The notes beneath the pieces were generated by a model. That model did not search any database. It was not told where the DNA came from and saw only the letters and a program-made list of their open reading frames with translations. From Gilvimarinus gilvus (lineage in GTDB: Bacteria; Pseudomonadota; Gammaproteobacteria; Pseudomonadales; Cellvibrionaceae), in NCBI RefSeq assembly GCF_030518155.1, contig NZ_JAULRU010000514.1:1-64000 (forward strand): a stretch of 64,000 nucleotides of DNA, given 5' to 3'. The stretch's first letter is position 1; every line of letters starts with the position of its first letter. Below are positions 9,188 through 18,595 of the stretch, in pieces. A program made the position numbers and the translations under genes.

Positions 9188-10366
9188 TCAGCCAATCGAG
9201 GAAGCTGGATCAGTGCCAAAAAATACTTCAAAATCTTGAGTGGTGATTTTGGTGACACTATTGATGTGCCTATTAGTATTGTTGCAAAGTTTTTTGTTGA
9301 GATTGTTGGTAATCTGAAGAGTTGTGTTTCTGAAAGAGATCCAGCTTTCTGGGTTGAAGCTTTCTTTATTTAAAATTAACTTTGCGAAAATATTTTCTGC
9401 TACAGGTAAGTGGTTATAAGAAAACCAATATCGCATATGAAGTGTCTTGTAAAATGCATGATCTAGTGGGCGGTTGTAGTTTGCCATTTCTATAGACACA
9501 TTGAAATATGAAATGCCAGGAATAGTTAGTATGTTTTCGTTAGAAAGTACTTCTTCTATGGTAAATTTGTGTTTCAATTTTAAGCAAATTAGTCTGGCAG
9601 TTGAATATAGTAAGAACAAAAGCTCCAGTTCATTTACTACTTTTGAATGTCTTACAAGGCCCAAATGATTGCCAGAGTTAATTTCTGATATGATTTTATG
9701 GTTTATTGTTACCATCGAAAGTATATCCCGGATAATTCTTGGCGGTGCTGCGCATACTTCGAATCTCCCAATCAGCAAATTATCTCTATTGGCGATGTCT
9801 AACATGTCATCAATTGATAAATCGGTCAGAGATTCGAGCATAGCCTCAATTTCGTCATTTTCGTTGATTTTGTTAAGTATGTGCCAAGTTAGAGTAATTA
9901 TTCCGTGACAAAATTTTGCGATGGTAGCTAAAGATGATTTTAAGTGAACACAATCATTATTTTGGGGCGTATTGTTCTTTGATATTGTCCAGTAAGAGGA
10001 GTAGCGAAAGCCAATGTATGAAAAAATATTTAATTTTTCAAGTGACGTTAAACTGTTCCATGATGTGTCCATGTCTTTTTCGATGGATACGCATATTTCT
10101 TGTATTTCGCGGTGTATCTCCCTCTGTTGCAGAGAGTATGATTTAAGTGCTCCTCTATTCATAGGGTTTATGTGCAGATGACGAGAGTCTCGAAAGCTAC
10201 ACCTGACATAATCTTTCTTGGGTGGCTTGAAGGAGGGGGAGCGACCTTCAAGAATAGTTCGACCGCTTTCGTCTAATCCATCTATACGAGAGAATATTTG
10301 AAAGCAAGGTCGGTGCCGAAGATAGTCATGCGAAAGCGGGTGGATTGATCGGATGTTTGGTTTCAT
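9188..10366 (-). CDS. Uncharacterised protein of the peptide cluster
   Basis: A 392-residue protein that I do not recognise. It begins MKPNIRSIHPLSHDYLRHRP, is rich in helices in its centre (segments around SLTDLSIDDMLDI and KVVNELELLFLLYSTARL), and has many His, Tyr and Trp residues but no clear catalytic motif. There is no signal peptide, and one moderately hydrophobic helix near residue 265 is not a clear membrane span. It follows the glycosyltransferase gene by 41 bases on the same strand and is the last gene before the precursor peptide, so it is probably part of the modification or immunity machinery. A start at ATG 10366 has AAGGA ten bases upstream. Confidence 0.6.
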   Translation of the reverse strand: MKPNIRSIHPLSHDYLRHRPCFQIFSRIDGLDESGRTILEGRSPSFKPPKKDYVRCSFRDSRHLHINPMNRGALKSYSLQQREIHREIQEICVSIEKDMDTSWNSLTSLEKLNIFSYIGFRYSSYWTISKNNTPQNNDCVHLKSSLATIAKFCHGIITLTWHILNKINENDEIEAMLESLTDLSIDDMLDIANRDNLLIGRFEVCAAPPRIIRDILSMVTINHKIISEINSGNHLGLVRHSKVVNELELLFLLYSTARLICLKLKHKFTIEEVLSNENILTIPGISYFNVSIEMANYNRPLDHAFYKTLHMRYWFSYNHLPVAENIFAKLILNKESFNPESWISFRNTTLQITNNLNKKLCNNTNRHINSVTKITTQDFEVFFGTDPASSIG

Positions 10367-10407
10367 TAAAGTTGGGTCCTTAGGGTGTGGAAGGGATATC
10401 GGAGTAT

Positions 10408-11715
10408 TTATCTTTCGAGGCTTGTTACTATATGGTTGCAGATGTTATTTAAGGAATTCGATTCTCTTGTCTTCTTTGAATAGCAACTTATACTATCTTT
10501 AGTGGGTGTATTTGAGAGCATGTAGGTAATGTCATTCACCGCCTTGTTGATGTCAAAATTTGATGCTGGCTGACTCATCGCAACGCCGATTTCCGATAGC
10601 CGTCTAGCATTATCGAATTGGTCAAATTCTACCGGCCTTATGTATTGAGGAATTCCTGCGTAAAGAGCTTCCGCGCAGGTTCCGATTCCACCATGGTGAA
10701 TAATGGCATCTGACACTAAAAGTAACGGTCTTAGGGGGGTGTAGTTTAATTTCAGGATCTGATCGAATGATGTGCTAAAGGAGGTTTGGTGCTTGGATAA
10801 AAATATTCCTGGTCTTTCGAGTTTTTTTAAAATGACTTCGGCGTCCGAAAAAAATTTGTTTGCTTCTTTGACATTGGTCCCGCATGTGAAAATTATGGGG
10901 TGAGGAAACTTCTTTAAGAAATTTTGTATTTTGTTAGGCAGGGTGGACTCCATGGGTGGGTCCATTACATTGGTAAAGCCTAACGCTCCACAGGTTGGCT
11001 CTGGGTTTGAGGAGGTACAGTTCAGAAGCCATTCTGGAAACAAGCCGATCTCGTCGTAAAGATTGCTGGCCATGAAGCGCATGATTTTGAAATAGCTGAA
11101 ATTTGGTGATGTCGTATTGTTATGAATAATTTTGAGCATCCACTCTACTTGCTTATACATGTGGTATTTCGTTTTGTAACCGAAGATGCTGCGCTTTAGT
11201 CGTGAATTAATGCTTTCATTAGGGAATTTTTTGTATAACCATTTTGTTGTTGTGTCATTAAATTCGTAGTTGCAAGGTGAGAGCGTAAGCTTCAAATATT
11301 TGGTGTTAGTTTCTAAACTGGCCAGCATTGCCCCGTTAACCCTGGCAGGAGAGGCAACCAGAGGCTTGGGTATAGTCTTGAGTAAATCGCGGGTCCGAAC
11401 GTATTCGCGTAGATATGTTGGGACGATATATTCTTGAAATAGGTTTCTATATCTTATACTTGAAGGGTTGGATTCTTCAAGTCGAAGTGATTTCTCATAT
11501 TCAGAAGCACTTCCTGTGGAAATGAATTTTATTGATAGGTCATTGATCTGATCTCGATAAACATCATTGGTAAGTATTATAGGAGTGATTTCGCTTTGCT
11601 TTAGTTGCAAAGATATATCAATAAGGGGGTTTACGTCACCGTGACTTCCCGAGCCTACAAGTACCACACTCGGAGGGCTCTGGTTGGACAAAAAATTGTT
11701 TCTCCTAGTATTCAT
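10408..11715 (-). CDS. GT1-family glycosyltransferase (UGT/MGT type)
   Basis: A 435-residue glycosyltransferase with GT-B fold. The N-terminal VVLVGSGSHGDVNPLIDIS is the acceptor-domain signature of the GT1 family (compare GtfA-like and macrolide glycosyltransferases). The C-terminal domain carries HHGGIGTCAEALYAG and PVEFDQFDNARRL, the nucleotide-sugar donor-binding signature. Such enzymes move a sugar from a nucleotide-diphosphate donor onto a small molecule or peptide. The start at 11715 overlaps the end of the preceding GT2 gene by 11 bases, so the two are translationally coupled. In this cluster the likely acceptor is the peptide product, and the donor may be the UDP-uronic sugar made by the dehydrogenase at 26939-28264. 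Both of these are inferences. Confidence 0.85.
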   Translation of the reverse strand: MNTRRNNFLSNQSPPSVVLVGSGSHGDVNPLIDISLQLKQSEITPIILTNDVYRDQINDLSIKFISTGSASEYEKSLRLEESNPSSIRYRNLFQEYIVPTYLREYVRTRDLLKTIPKPLVASPARVNGAMLASLETNTKYLKLTLSPCNYEFNDTTTKWLYKKFPNESINSRLKRSIFGYKTKYHMYKQVEWMLKIIHNNTTSPNFSYFKIMRFMASNLYDEIGLFPEWLLNCTSSNPEPTCGALGFTNVMDPPMESTLPNKIQNFLKKFPHPIIFTCGTNVKEANKFFSDAEVILKKLERPGIFLSKHQTSFSTSFDQILKLNYTPLRPLLLVSDAIIHHGGIGTCAEALYAGIPQYIRPVEFDQFDNARRLSEIGVAMSQPASNFDINKAVNDITYMLSNTPTKDSISCYSKKTRESNSLNNICNHIVTSLER

Positions 11716-12673
11716 CTGTCTGATGGCTGGTGATGATTTTCTTTAGATGTTTACCTTTTTTTTGCGGGGTTTCTAATCTCATATTCTTTTTGTGTTTCTT
11801 AGAAATGTAATCAATAGAATACCCAAACCTCTCAAGATGATCTATGAGCGGTCTGGCTTTTCTTATATTATTGTTTAGTAGGTGGACCCTAAGTGCCCAA
11901 TAGACTATGTCTATATAGGCATATGGGTGAGCTTTAAAAATATTCAGGTTCTTGTTAATTATCTTCTCATATATGGAGTCCTCAGAGTATCTAGTAAAGT
12001 TCGCCGATAGTCTAGTTTCATGTTTTTCGTTTTTCACTATTGCTATATGCTCTACGGAGCAAACCTTTACTCTATTTCCTATGATTCGGATAAACAAGTC
12101 TGTGTCCTCGCCAACGGGAAGACTTGCATCAAATCCGTTGATGCTTAGAAATATTTTCCTTCTGATGGTGACTCCAAAGGAAATGCCTGCAGTTAATAAT
12201 CTTCTGAGACTCTCTTCTTGAGAAAGGACTCTTCCGCAATATAGATAATTGAACTCGCCGTCGGCTCTCTTGGAGTAGATGCCACCCCAAAATAATGATA
12301 TCGATGGGTTTGACGCCATTTTATTAATAAGTGCATCCAAGTAGCCAGGGTAGACTTCGTCATCGTCATCCAAAAACAATAACCACTTTCCTGAAGCTAA
12401 TTTTGCTCCAATATTTCTTGATTGTGAAACGCCAGTGTTAGTTTTGTTTACTTGGTACTGCAGGGGTGTGCGCGCCCTAATTGAAGTAATTACCCTTGTG
12501 TAGTCTTTGGTTGAGGCGTCGTTTATAACGATTAATTCCGCTAGATAGTCGTACTTAGTAGCGTCTGCTAGGAGGCTCTCAATGCATTTAAGTAACAGTA
12601 GTGGCCTATTGTAAGTAGGAATAATAACCGAAAATTGCGGTTGCTTCTGTCTACGCTTTATTATATTTATCAC
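11705..12673 (-). CDS. GT2-family glycosyltransferase
   Basis: A 322-residue GT-A glycosyltransferase. FSVIIPTYNRPLLLLKCIES, then ELIVINDASTKD and GKWLLFLDDDDEVYPGYL give the canonical GT2 domain with its DxD-type metal site in the first 120 residues. A GEDTDLFIRI segment follows near residue 190. The last 90 residues are helical and basic. It starts with GTG at 12673 and is the first gene of a minus-strand operon of three (GT2, GT1, unknown). No membrane helix is visible, so it acts in the cytoplasm or at the inner leaflet. Its acceptor is unknown; a peptide or an already attached sugar is likely from the context. Confidence 0.88.
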   Translation of the reverse strand: MINIIKRRQKQPQFSVIIPTYNRPLLLLKCIESLLADATKYDYLAELIVINDASTKDYTRVITSIRARTPLQYQVNKTNTGVSQSRNIGAKLASGKWLLFLDDDDEVYPGYLDALINKMASNPSISLFWGGIYSKRADGEFNYLYCGRVLSQEESLRRLLTAGISFGVTIRRKIFLSINGFDASLPVGEDTDLFIRIIGNRVKVCSVEHIAIVKNEKHETRLSANFTRYSEDSIYEKIINKNLNIFKAHPYAYIDIVYWALRVHLLNNNIRKARPLIDHLERFGYSIDYISKKHKKNMRLETPQKKGKHLKKIITSHQTDEY

Positions 12674-13873
12674 GTCAATCTCTTCGAGGATTTGATTTGG
12701 TGCATTTACGCTCTATTGTATTCTCGGTGTTGAGATAAATAAAGTCTGAACTCATTTGGCTCATCTTCATAATGGTCGATTGGATGTGATCAACCAATAA
12801 CTGTTTGACCATATGTCGGTGGAGCTTTGTAACTTGGCGGCATTCAACTCTATGGAGGTTTGCTTGTAACCTCATTATGCCCGCGCCTACAATCCCGTCG
12901 AGAAGCTTTTGTTGGCAGACTGAAGAAGTGGGTCGTATTGTATGGTTGACAAAGTTTGATGGTTCTTAGTATCGTAAACCGTGGGCGCTGGTATTTTCTT
13001 GGGGTTGGTTTAAATAGAGAATAAATAATATAAATACATGGAGGGTTGATGTGAGGTTAATAAGAGTCGTTGGTGCATTTAGAGTCAAGCAAGGTTCATT
13101 AATTGACAAGCCGCCGAGCTAACTTACGAGCAGGCGTGTTTGGTGGGCAAGAATTCAAGACGACTCAGGGGCTAATCCAGGCGGCGTCCCGGGAGCCGCG
13201 GTGAGGGTGTCTATCAGCCCCAAATAACTCCTGGCGGCTGGCGCTGAAAACAGTGAGGGGTGGTCGCCCCGGTTTCCTTTTCGATCTACAGTCCTTAGTG
13301 GCTCAGCTTCGACTCACTGTCGGTAATTCATGGCGTGTGTTTGCAATTTGCACCTATATACGAGCCTTTTTGACGATTCGCACATCCTTACAGGCCCGAA
13401 GGGTTATGGTCACGCGACGATACGAAGTAGTGTTTAAGGGAGGGTGTTCTAATGCCTGCTCCCTTTCGCTATCAATTGGGTTGTTTGTGAATTTTTCATT
13501 TGGCGCGCTTGCACAAGTTGCCGAGATCTAGTTGCATAATGACTGCTAAAGCAGATCTCCTTCTAAGGGGCGTTAGGTTGAGAAGTGTACTACACAGATG
13601 TACTAGTTTTGGACTAAGTTCCACGCCGTGGTGTTTGCTTGAAAATCAAGGGCAACGCCTTCGCTAGTATTGAAGGCTAACATAAAGGAATGATCTGGAC
13701 TGCTTATGTATTTTTGCCGTTGTTATATCCGTTTTGTTTCTTGCTGGTGCTACATTTTGCAGCTCTTGTCCGAACTTAGTAATTAAATTGAAAATATTAA
13801 CAATAACATTCAAAGAAATTCTCTAGTACTTTTCAGAGATTAAGCCTTTTCATAGTTTTGTAGTGTAAAAACA
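12674..13873. other. 1.2-kb divergent intergenic stretch, no convincing gene
   Basis: It lies between the leftward glycosyltransferase operon and the rightward exporter genes, so it must hold the promoters of both. An open frame at 13253-13531 has no recognisable product and sits in a GC-richer patch (about 13130-13560) that contrasts with AT-rich flanks, suggesting inserted or decayed sequence. I could not place a confident -35/-10 pair, operator or second precursor peptide here. Confidence 0.4.
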
Positions 13874-15100
13874 ATGCCTAACGACTTATTTAGATCGGAA
13901 GCCGTTGAGAGCTTCAATGATCGACTAAGTGGCCGCGTGGTTTTATCTCCTTCTCGTGCGGTTACCTCGGTGCTTTTTGCAATTTTGATATTGATCTTAT
14001 TGTTTGTTGTTGCTGCTTTTTTGCTGTCGTATTCCAGCACATCAAATTTAAAAGGCTGGATCACGACCGGAGAGGGCGTGAGTAACATATATGGGCGCAA
14101 TGGCTACAATTTAGTTCAGTTGTATGTAGCCAACGGAGATCTGGTTAATAAGGGCGAGGTTGTAGCGAGAATACAAAAGAATCAGTATTCGGACTACGAC
14201 AAGTTTCTGCATCAGCAATTGGAACAGTTAGAGGTCTTGATTGGCGAAAAGCAGCGAGCGAATGATAAAGAGTTTAATGAATATAGAGGGGAGTTACTGA
14301 AGCAAAGAAAAAAAATTGCAAAAGAAATAGACTTGTTGATTGAAGAGTTGAGTCAACTTTCAGAGGCTGTGACGATCTACGAGGCGGTCAAGTTGGCTAA
14401 CGCTTCTCTTTACGAGAAATCGTTGATTTCCGAGCTGCAATGGGCAAATGTTAAGCGGGAGGAGCTTGGCCTTAATGAGAGAGTTTTGTATAAGCAGCGC
14501 TTGATATCTGAGCGGCGAAGAGAGTTGTCATCATTAAATGTAGAGATTTCTAGGATTGATGGATTAGAGCTTAGAGAAAAGCTAAGTATTAGTTTTAGCT
14601 TGATTGATCTAGCCTCTCAAAACTCATTATTGGGAAGCAGCGAGGGGATTAAAGTAGTTAGCCCTTTAGATGGAGAAGTTATCGCCCTTGATGCAAAAAG
14701 GGGAGATTCTCTAACAAATGAAAATGTTCTGATGTCTATTACAAGGAGAAATTCCCAATACACTATTGAGGCATGGGCCCCTATGCCTGCACTGGAGAAT
14801 CTAAGTTTGGGTCAGGAAGCTCGAGTAGAAATGGATACCTATCCAGCCGAAAAATATGGGTACTTAAAGGCAAGTGTTGTGAGTATCGGAGAAAAGCCTA
14901 CCCTGCCGAGTGATACATTGTTTGCGCCCGTTTCCAGTCGAATTCCAGTATATAAAGTTACCTTGGCATTTAGTGATGTGCCAGAGCTAAATGAAAAGAT
15001 GGAGCTCAAGTTGGGGATGCTCCTTAATGTGAAGGTCGTTCAAAGAAAGCAAAAACTTTATAAATGGGTTGAGCAGTACTTTAAAAAGTTGGGTAAATAA
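13874..15100 (+). CDS. HlyD-family periplasmic adaptor (membrane fusion protein)
   Basis: A 408-residue HlyD/CvaA-like adaptor that links an inner-membrane ABC exporter to an outer-membrane channel. One transmembrane helix lies at about residues 31-55 (VTSVLFAILILILLFVVAAF), after a short cytoplasmic tail. A lipoyl-like half-motif (LYVANGDLVNKGEVVARI) follows, then a long coiled coil (about 110-240) and the second lipoyl half (VVSPLDGEVIALDAKRGDSL). The C-terminal beta-barrel region contains GQEARVEMDTYP. The ATG at 13874 has only a weak ribosome-binding site. The C39 exporter gene starts ten bases after its stop, so the two form an export operon for the GG-leader peptide. Confidence 0.92.
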   Translation: MPNDLFRSEAVESFNDRLSGRVVLSPSRAVTSVLFAILILILLFVVAAFLLSYSSTSNLKGWITTGEGVSNIYGRNGYNLVQLYVANGDLVNKGEVVARIQKNQYSDYDKFLHQQLEQLEVLIGEKQRANDKEFNEYRGELLKQRKKIAKEIDLLIEELSQLSEAVTIYEAVKLANASLYEKSLISELQWANVKREELGLNERVLYKQRLISERRRELSSLNVEISRIDGLELREKLSISFSLIDLASQNSLLGSSEGIKVVSPLDGEVIALDAKRGDSLTNENVLMSITRRNSQYTIEAWAPMPALENLSLGQEARVEMDTYPAEKYGYLKASVVSIGEKPTLPSDTLFAPVSSRIPVYKVTLAFSDVPELNEKMELKLGMLLNVKVVQRKQKLYKWVEQYFKKLGK

Positions 15101-15110
15101 GAATATTAAT

Positions 15111-17183
15111 ATGAACTTTATCAGTTTTTCGGTTGGGAAAAGCCTTCCAGTTATTCTTCAGGAGGAGTATGCAGAGTGTGGTCTAATTTGTCTGTGTATG
15201 ATATCGGGGTTTCACGGACGCCACTATGATTTAGCATCCCTTCGGCAAAGTCATAATATTGGACGTCAAGGTATGAGCCTGGTAGAGCTTATGGACGTAG
15301 GAGAAAGTATGGGGCTAAACTGTCGACCGGTAAAGGCAGGTTTAGACGATATTCGGGCACTAAAGTTGCCGGCAATTGCTCACTGGAGAATGGAGCACTT
15401 TGTCGTAATTAAGTCCGTTCAGCGCAATCGAGTTATCATACATAACCCTTCTAGCGGAGAAGTAAGTTGTACTTTTGATAGCTTCTCGAAAGCTTATACC
15501 GGAGTGGCAGTCGAGGTTCTTCCAAGTAGTTCCTTTGCGAAAAAAGATGATAGAAAGAAGGTGGGGTTGAAGAGTTTTTGGTCTGGGCTAGTAGGTTTGC
15601 GTAGCTCGATGGTTCAGGTGTTTTCTGTCTCAATCGTTTTCCAGTTGCTGGCATTGCTATCACCCTTGATGATCCAGTTTGTTGTGGATGGGGGAATTGG
15701 ATCGGGTGATAGCGGGCTACTCGTGTCCATTGCGGTAGGTTTCTTTTTGCTGCTTCTATTGCAGGTGGCGGTTGAGGCTATACGGGACTTCTGTGTTTTA
15801 AAAATGTCATCAGACCTCAATATGCAAATGGCTTCCAATTTATTTCAACATTTAATGAAGCTTCCATTTTCATTCTTTGAGTCGAGAAAAGTAGGAGATA
15901 TTATAAGTAGGTTTTCCTCAATGGATGAGGTCCGTCTAGTTTTGTCAAAAAGTTTGGTAAGCTCTCTTGTGGATGGGGTCATGGCAGTAATGATAGTTGT
16001 TGCCATGTTTCTTTACAGTTTTGAATTGTCCTTAGTGGTGTTGTCTGCATTCTCACTGTTTGTAATTATAAGGCTTTCTTTGCACAATAGATATTTGGAA
16101 TGCTGTAAAAAGCGAATTCTTTCAAAGGCACAATTAGACTCTACATTGATTGAATCGGTTCGGGCTTCCTTGGTTATTAAGCTTAATCAGTTAGAGCCAT
16201 TACGTAACCAGCTATGGAGAGGAAAGCTTTCTATGTTGGTTAACTCTGATATAAGAGTTAACCAATGGGGTATGCTCTTTAATGCTATTAAGGTGGTGAT
16301 ATATGGCGCAGAGAATATTCTGGTGGCAGCTATTGGTGCAATATTTGTAATTCAAGAGGTGATGTCCCTGGGGATGTTCTTCGCGTTTTTTGCTTACAAA
16401 GCTCGTTTGATACAAGCATTAGACCGTATGTTCAATGAGTTGTTGAACATAAAAACACTGAGATTGCATTTCGCTCGGCTTGGCGACATTGTTTTAGAGG
16501 CGCCAGATGTATCTTTAATGAAAGATACGGGTTTAGATAATAATGAAGTTTCTACTTGGGAAATTGAGGTTTCCGGTCTTACCTATTCTTACCAAAAGGA
16601 TGTGTGTGTTATTGAGGATCTAAACTTTAGTGTTGGTGAGGGAGAGTCGGTAGCGATAGTGGGGCCAAGCGGAAGTGGAAAGAGCACGCTTTTGAAATGT
16701 ATGTTGGGACTACTTGAGCCTAAGAAAGGAAGTGTTCGATTGGGCGGTAGATCTATCAGTAGTATCTCGAAATATCGTTCATATGTTTCTTCGGTGATGC
16801 AGGATGATCAGTTGCTCAGTGGTTCCATAGCCGACAATATTGCGAATTTTTCTCCGAGAATTGATATGGAGCTTGTTGAACATGTGGCTAGGGTTGCAAT
16901 GATACATGATGAAATTAAGTTGATGCCAATGGGATATAGGACGCGAATTGGAGATATGGGAAATTCGTTAAGTGGTGGGCAGAAACAACGAGTTGTTCTC
17001 GCAAGAGCGTTGTACAAAAAACCAAAAATATTGTACTTAGATGAGGCTACAAGTCATTTGGATGAAAAGACAGAGAAGGAAATTAGCAAAAATATAGCAA
17101 AGTTAGATATTACTAGGATAATTGTAGCGCATAGGCAGGAAACAATATCAAGCGCTGATAGGATAGTATCAATTAGTCGGTAG
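15111..17183 (+). CDS. Peptidase-containing ABC transporter (C39 bacteriocin exporter/processor)
   Basis: A 690-residue PCAT: N-terminal C39 cysteine protease (1-150), ABC transmembrane domain (about 165-460) and nucleotide-binding domain (about 485-690). The protease has the Q17-x5-C23 nucleophile motif (QEEYAECGL) and H96 (MEHFVVI). The position of the usual Asp is Asn112 (HNPSSG). The ATPase shows Walker A GPSGSGKST, signature LSGGQKQRV and Walker B ILYLDEATSHLD. It would cut GG leaders on the cytoplasmic side and export the core with the HlyD partner. An outer-membrane TolC is not encoded here. ATG 15111 is preferred because it begins the C39 fold directly; an upstream TTG would overlap the adaptor gene. 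Confidence 0.93.
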   Translation: MNFISFSVGKSLPVILQEEYAECGLICLCMISGFHGRHYDLASLRQSHNIGRQGMSLVELMDVGESMGLNCRPVKAGLDDIRALKLPAIAHWRMEHFVVIKSVQRNRVIIHNPSSGEVSCTFDSFSKAYTGVAVEVLPSSSFAKKDDRKKVGLKSFWSGLVGLRSSMVQVFSVSIVFQLLALLSPLMIQFVVDGGIGSGDSGLLVSIAVGFFLLLLLQVAVEAIRDFCVLKMSSDLNMQMASNLFQHLMKLPFSFFESRKVGDIISRFSSMDEVRLVLSKSLVSSLVDGVMAVMIVVAMFLYSFELSLVVLSAFSLFVIIRLSLHNRYLECCKKRILSKAQLDSTLIESVRASLVIKLNQLEPLRNQLWRGKLSMLVNSDIRVNQWGMLFNAIKVVIYGAENILVAAIGAIFVIQEVMSLGMFFAFFAYKARLIQALDRMFNELLNIKTLRLHFARLGDIVLEAPDVSLMKDTGLDNNEVSTWEIEVSGLTYSYQKDVCVIEDLNFSVGEGESVAIVGPSGSGKSTLLKCMLGLLEPKKGSVRLGGRSISSISKYRSYVSSVMQDDQLLSGSIADNIANFSPRIDMELVEHVARVAMIHDEIKLMPMGYRTRIGDMGNSLSGGQKQRVVLARALYKKPKILYLDEATSHLDEKTEKEISKNIAKLDITRIIVAHRQETISSADRIVSISR

Positions 17184-17333
17184 CTTAATTGAGATTGGGT
17201 ATATACAGTTGTAGTTACGTTTACAGAATAGGTAGGAATATTCTTTTACGTTTAATTGCAGGTTCGTTTATGGAAGTTGTTTTGATAATTTTTCGGTATT
17301 TTCAATTAAAATTTATGGCACGATGACGTAAAA

Positions 17334-18305
17334 GTGGAATTGGTTGAAATGAGAGCCTCAGGTTTTGATATTGGTAAGATAGTTTCAAGATACGAAAAAT
17401 TTGTCTCTCCAAATGGTTTCCTGTTGTTGACGGGATCCATTGCGGAGGGTTTTTCTAACAGAACTTCTGATGTGGACCTTATTCTAGTCACTGACTACAA
17501 AGACGATGTCAAGAGAAGCTCAGAAAACTACGCTATAGAGTATTTATATGATCGACGCGTGGAGATGACTGTTTTTAGTCTGCTTGAGTTTCGTGATTAC
17601 GTAAGACAAATTAATGATAAAGCCCGAATAAAGGGTGGCATGAGAACGGGAAAGATAATTAGTTCTAAACCTATACTCAATCCTAGAAATTATGAAGTTG
17701 AACTAAAAAGTTTCGATCGAGATCGCTTTCTAGAAAAAAGATTTGCCTTTTATGAGTCGTATAGTACGAGTATATATGAAGATTTCGAGGGGGCGATTAA
17801 GTCGAGCAAGATGAATTGTGCTGGAATTTGGGCCAGGGAGCTTTTAGTGGTTTGCGCGGAGCAACTTCTTTTTTCTATGGGTGATATGTACGAAAAGAGA
17901 AAGTGGGTTGTGGATCGATTCGCTAATACCGTTGGTAAACTCTGTGGGTCCGCTGCGATCAATTTTGAAAAGTTATATTGTAGTTGGAGTGGGAGCTACA
18001 CCAGTTTAGAACAATATCTATCTGATTTATTTATAGAAGTATGGACTTACAAGCTGATTATCTATTTTAAGTTTCCATTTAGTTCTTACGACCTGCTAAA
18101 GGAAGAGCTTGAGTTATCTGGTGCCAGAAGTTTTCCCAACAATTATTTCTATGTTCAACTAAACGGTTTGAAAAACTACATACTGATTACTAATGGTGAA
18201 GCGTACGTGGCTGATTCGAATGATGTCTTTTTACGACTACTCCGGGCCTCGTTAGGCGGTGTAGAAACCACAAATGATTATGCGTTAAAGAAGTTTTACT
18301 TGTAA
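17334..18305 (+). CDS. Nucleotidyltransferase-fold protein
   Basis: A 323-residue protein whose N-terminal domain has the polymerase-beta-type nucleotidyltransferase motif: GSIAEGFSNRTSDVDLIL (about residues 33-50), a Gly-Ser followed by an Asp-x-Asp metal pair. A further acidic strand follows (RRVEMTVFSL). The C-terminal 200 residues are helical and unassigned. Enzymes of this fold transfer a nucleotide monophosphate to a small molecule, protein or peptide. In some lasso-peptide clusters nucleotidyltransferase-family genes accompany HPr-kinase-like genes, as they do here. The start is GTG 17334 or ATG 17349 (GGA ten bases upstream); the choice does not affect the domain. The gene stands about 150 bases after the exporter gene. 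Confidence 0.75.
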   Translation: MELVEMRASGFDIGKIVSRYEKFVSPNGFLLLTGSIAEGFSNRTSDVDLILVTDYKDDVKRSSENYAIEYLYDRRVEMTVFSLLEFRDYVRQINDKARIKGGMRTGKIISSKPILNPRNYEVELKSFDRDRFLEKRFAFYESYSTSIYEDFEGAIKSSKMNCAGIWARELLVVCAEQLLFSMGDMYEKRKWVVDRFANTVGKLCGSAAINFEKLYCSWSGSYTSLEQYLSDLFIEVWTYKLIIYFKFPFSSYDLLKEELELSGARSFPNNYFYVQLNGLKNYILITNGEAYVADSNDVFLRLLRASLGGVETTNDYALKKFYL

Positions 18306-18595
18306 TTGATCAGTCTGCAGGCTAAGTGAGCTCTGAAGGAATAAGAAAGATATCAAGTATTCCAGGACATTAGAAGAATTAGAGAAAGTCAAAGATGATA
18401 AAACTTAGTAATAGTGACAGTTCTATTTGGTTTAAGTTCTTTTATCGCGAGTGCGTTTAAGTATATGCGGGGCGCTATATTCTATTAGCTAGGTATTGAT
18501 AGATTAGCTGTAACAATTTTGAAAATGGGTCTTGTTTTTCGGATTAAAATTTCTGAATTGCGTGACAAAATATGCAAGTTATAAGGAAGGTGGAA
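18306..18595 (+). other. Intergenic region before the radical SAM operon
   Basis: About 290 AT-rich bases with no gene I can support. They separate the nucleotidyltransferase gene from the tightly packed radical SAM to deaminase block and probably hold that block's promoter. I could not settle on one promoter among several AT-rich candidates. Confidence 0.3.

Noticed and set aside
12675-12875. Open frame of 66 codons before the GT2 gene
   Set aside because: No clear start signal, and the translation looks random; this is probably the operon's leader.
13253-13531. Open frame of 92 codons on the plus strand
   Set aside because: No ribosome-binding site and a low-complexity translation; it could be decayed sequence but not a supportable gene.
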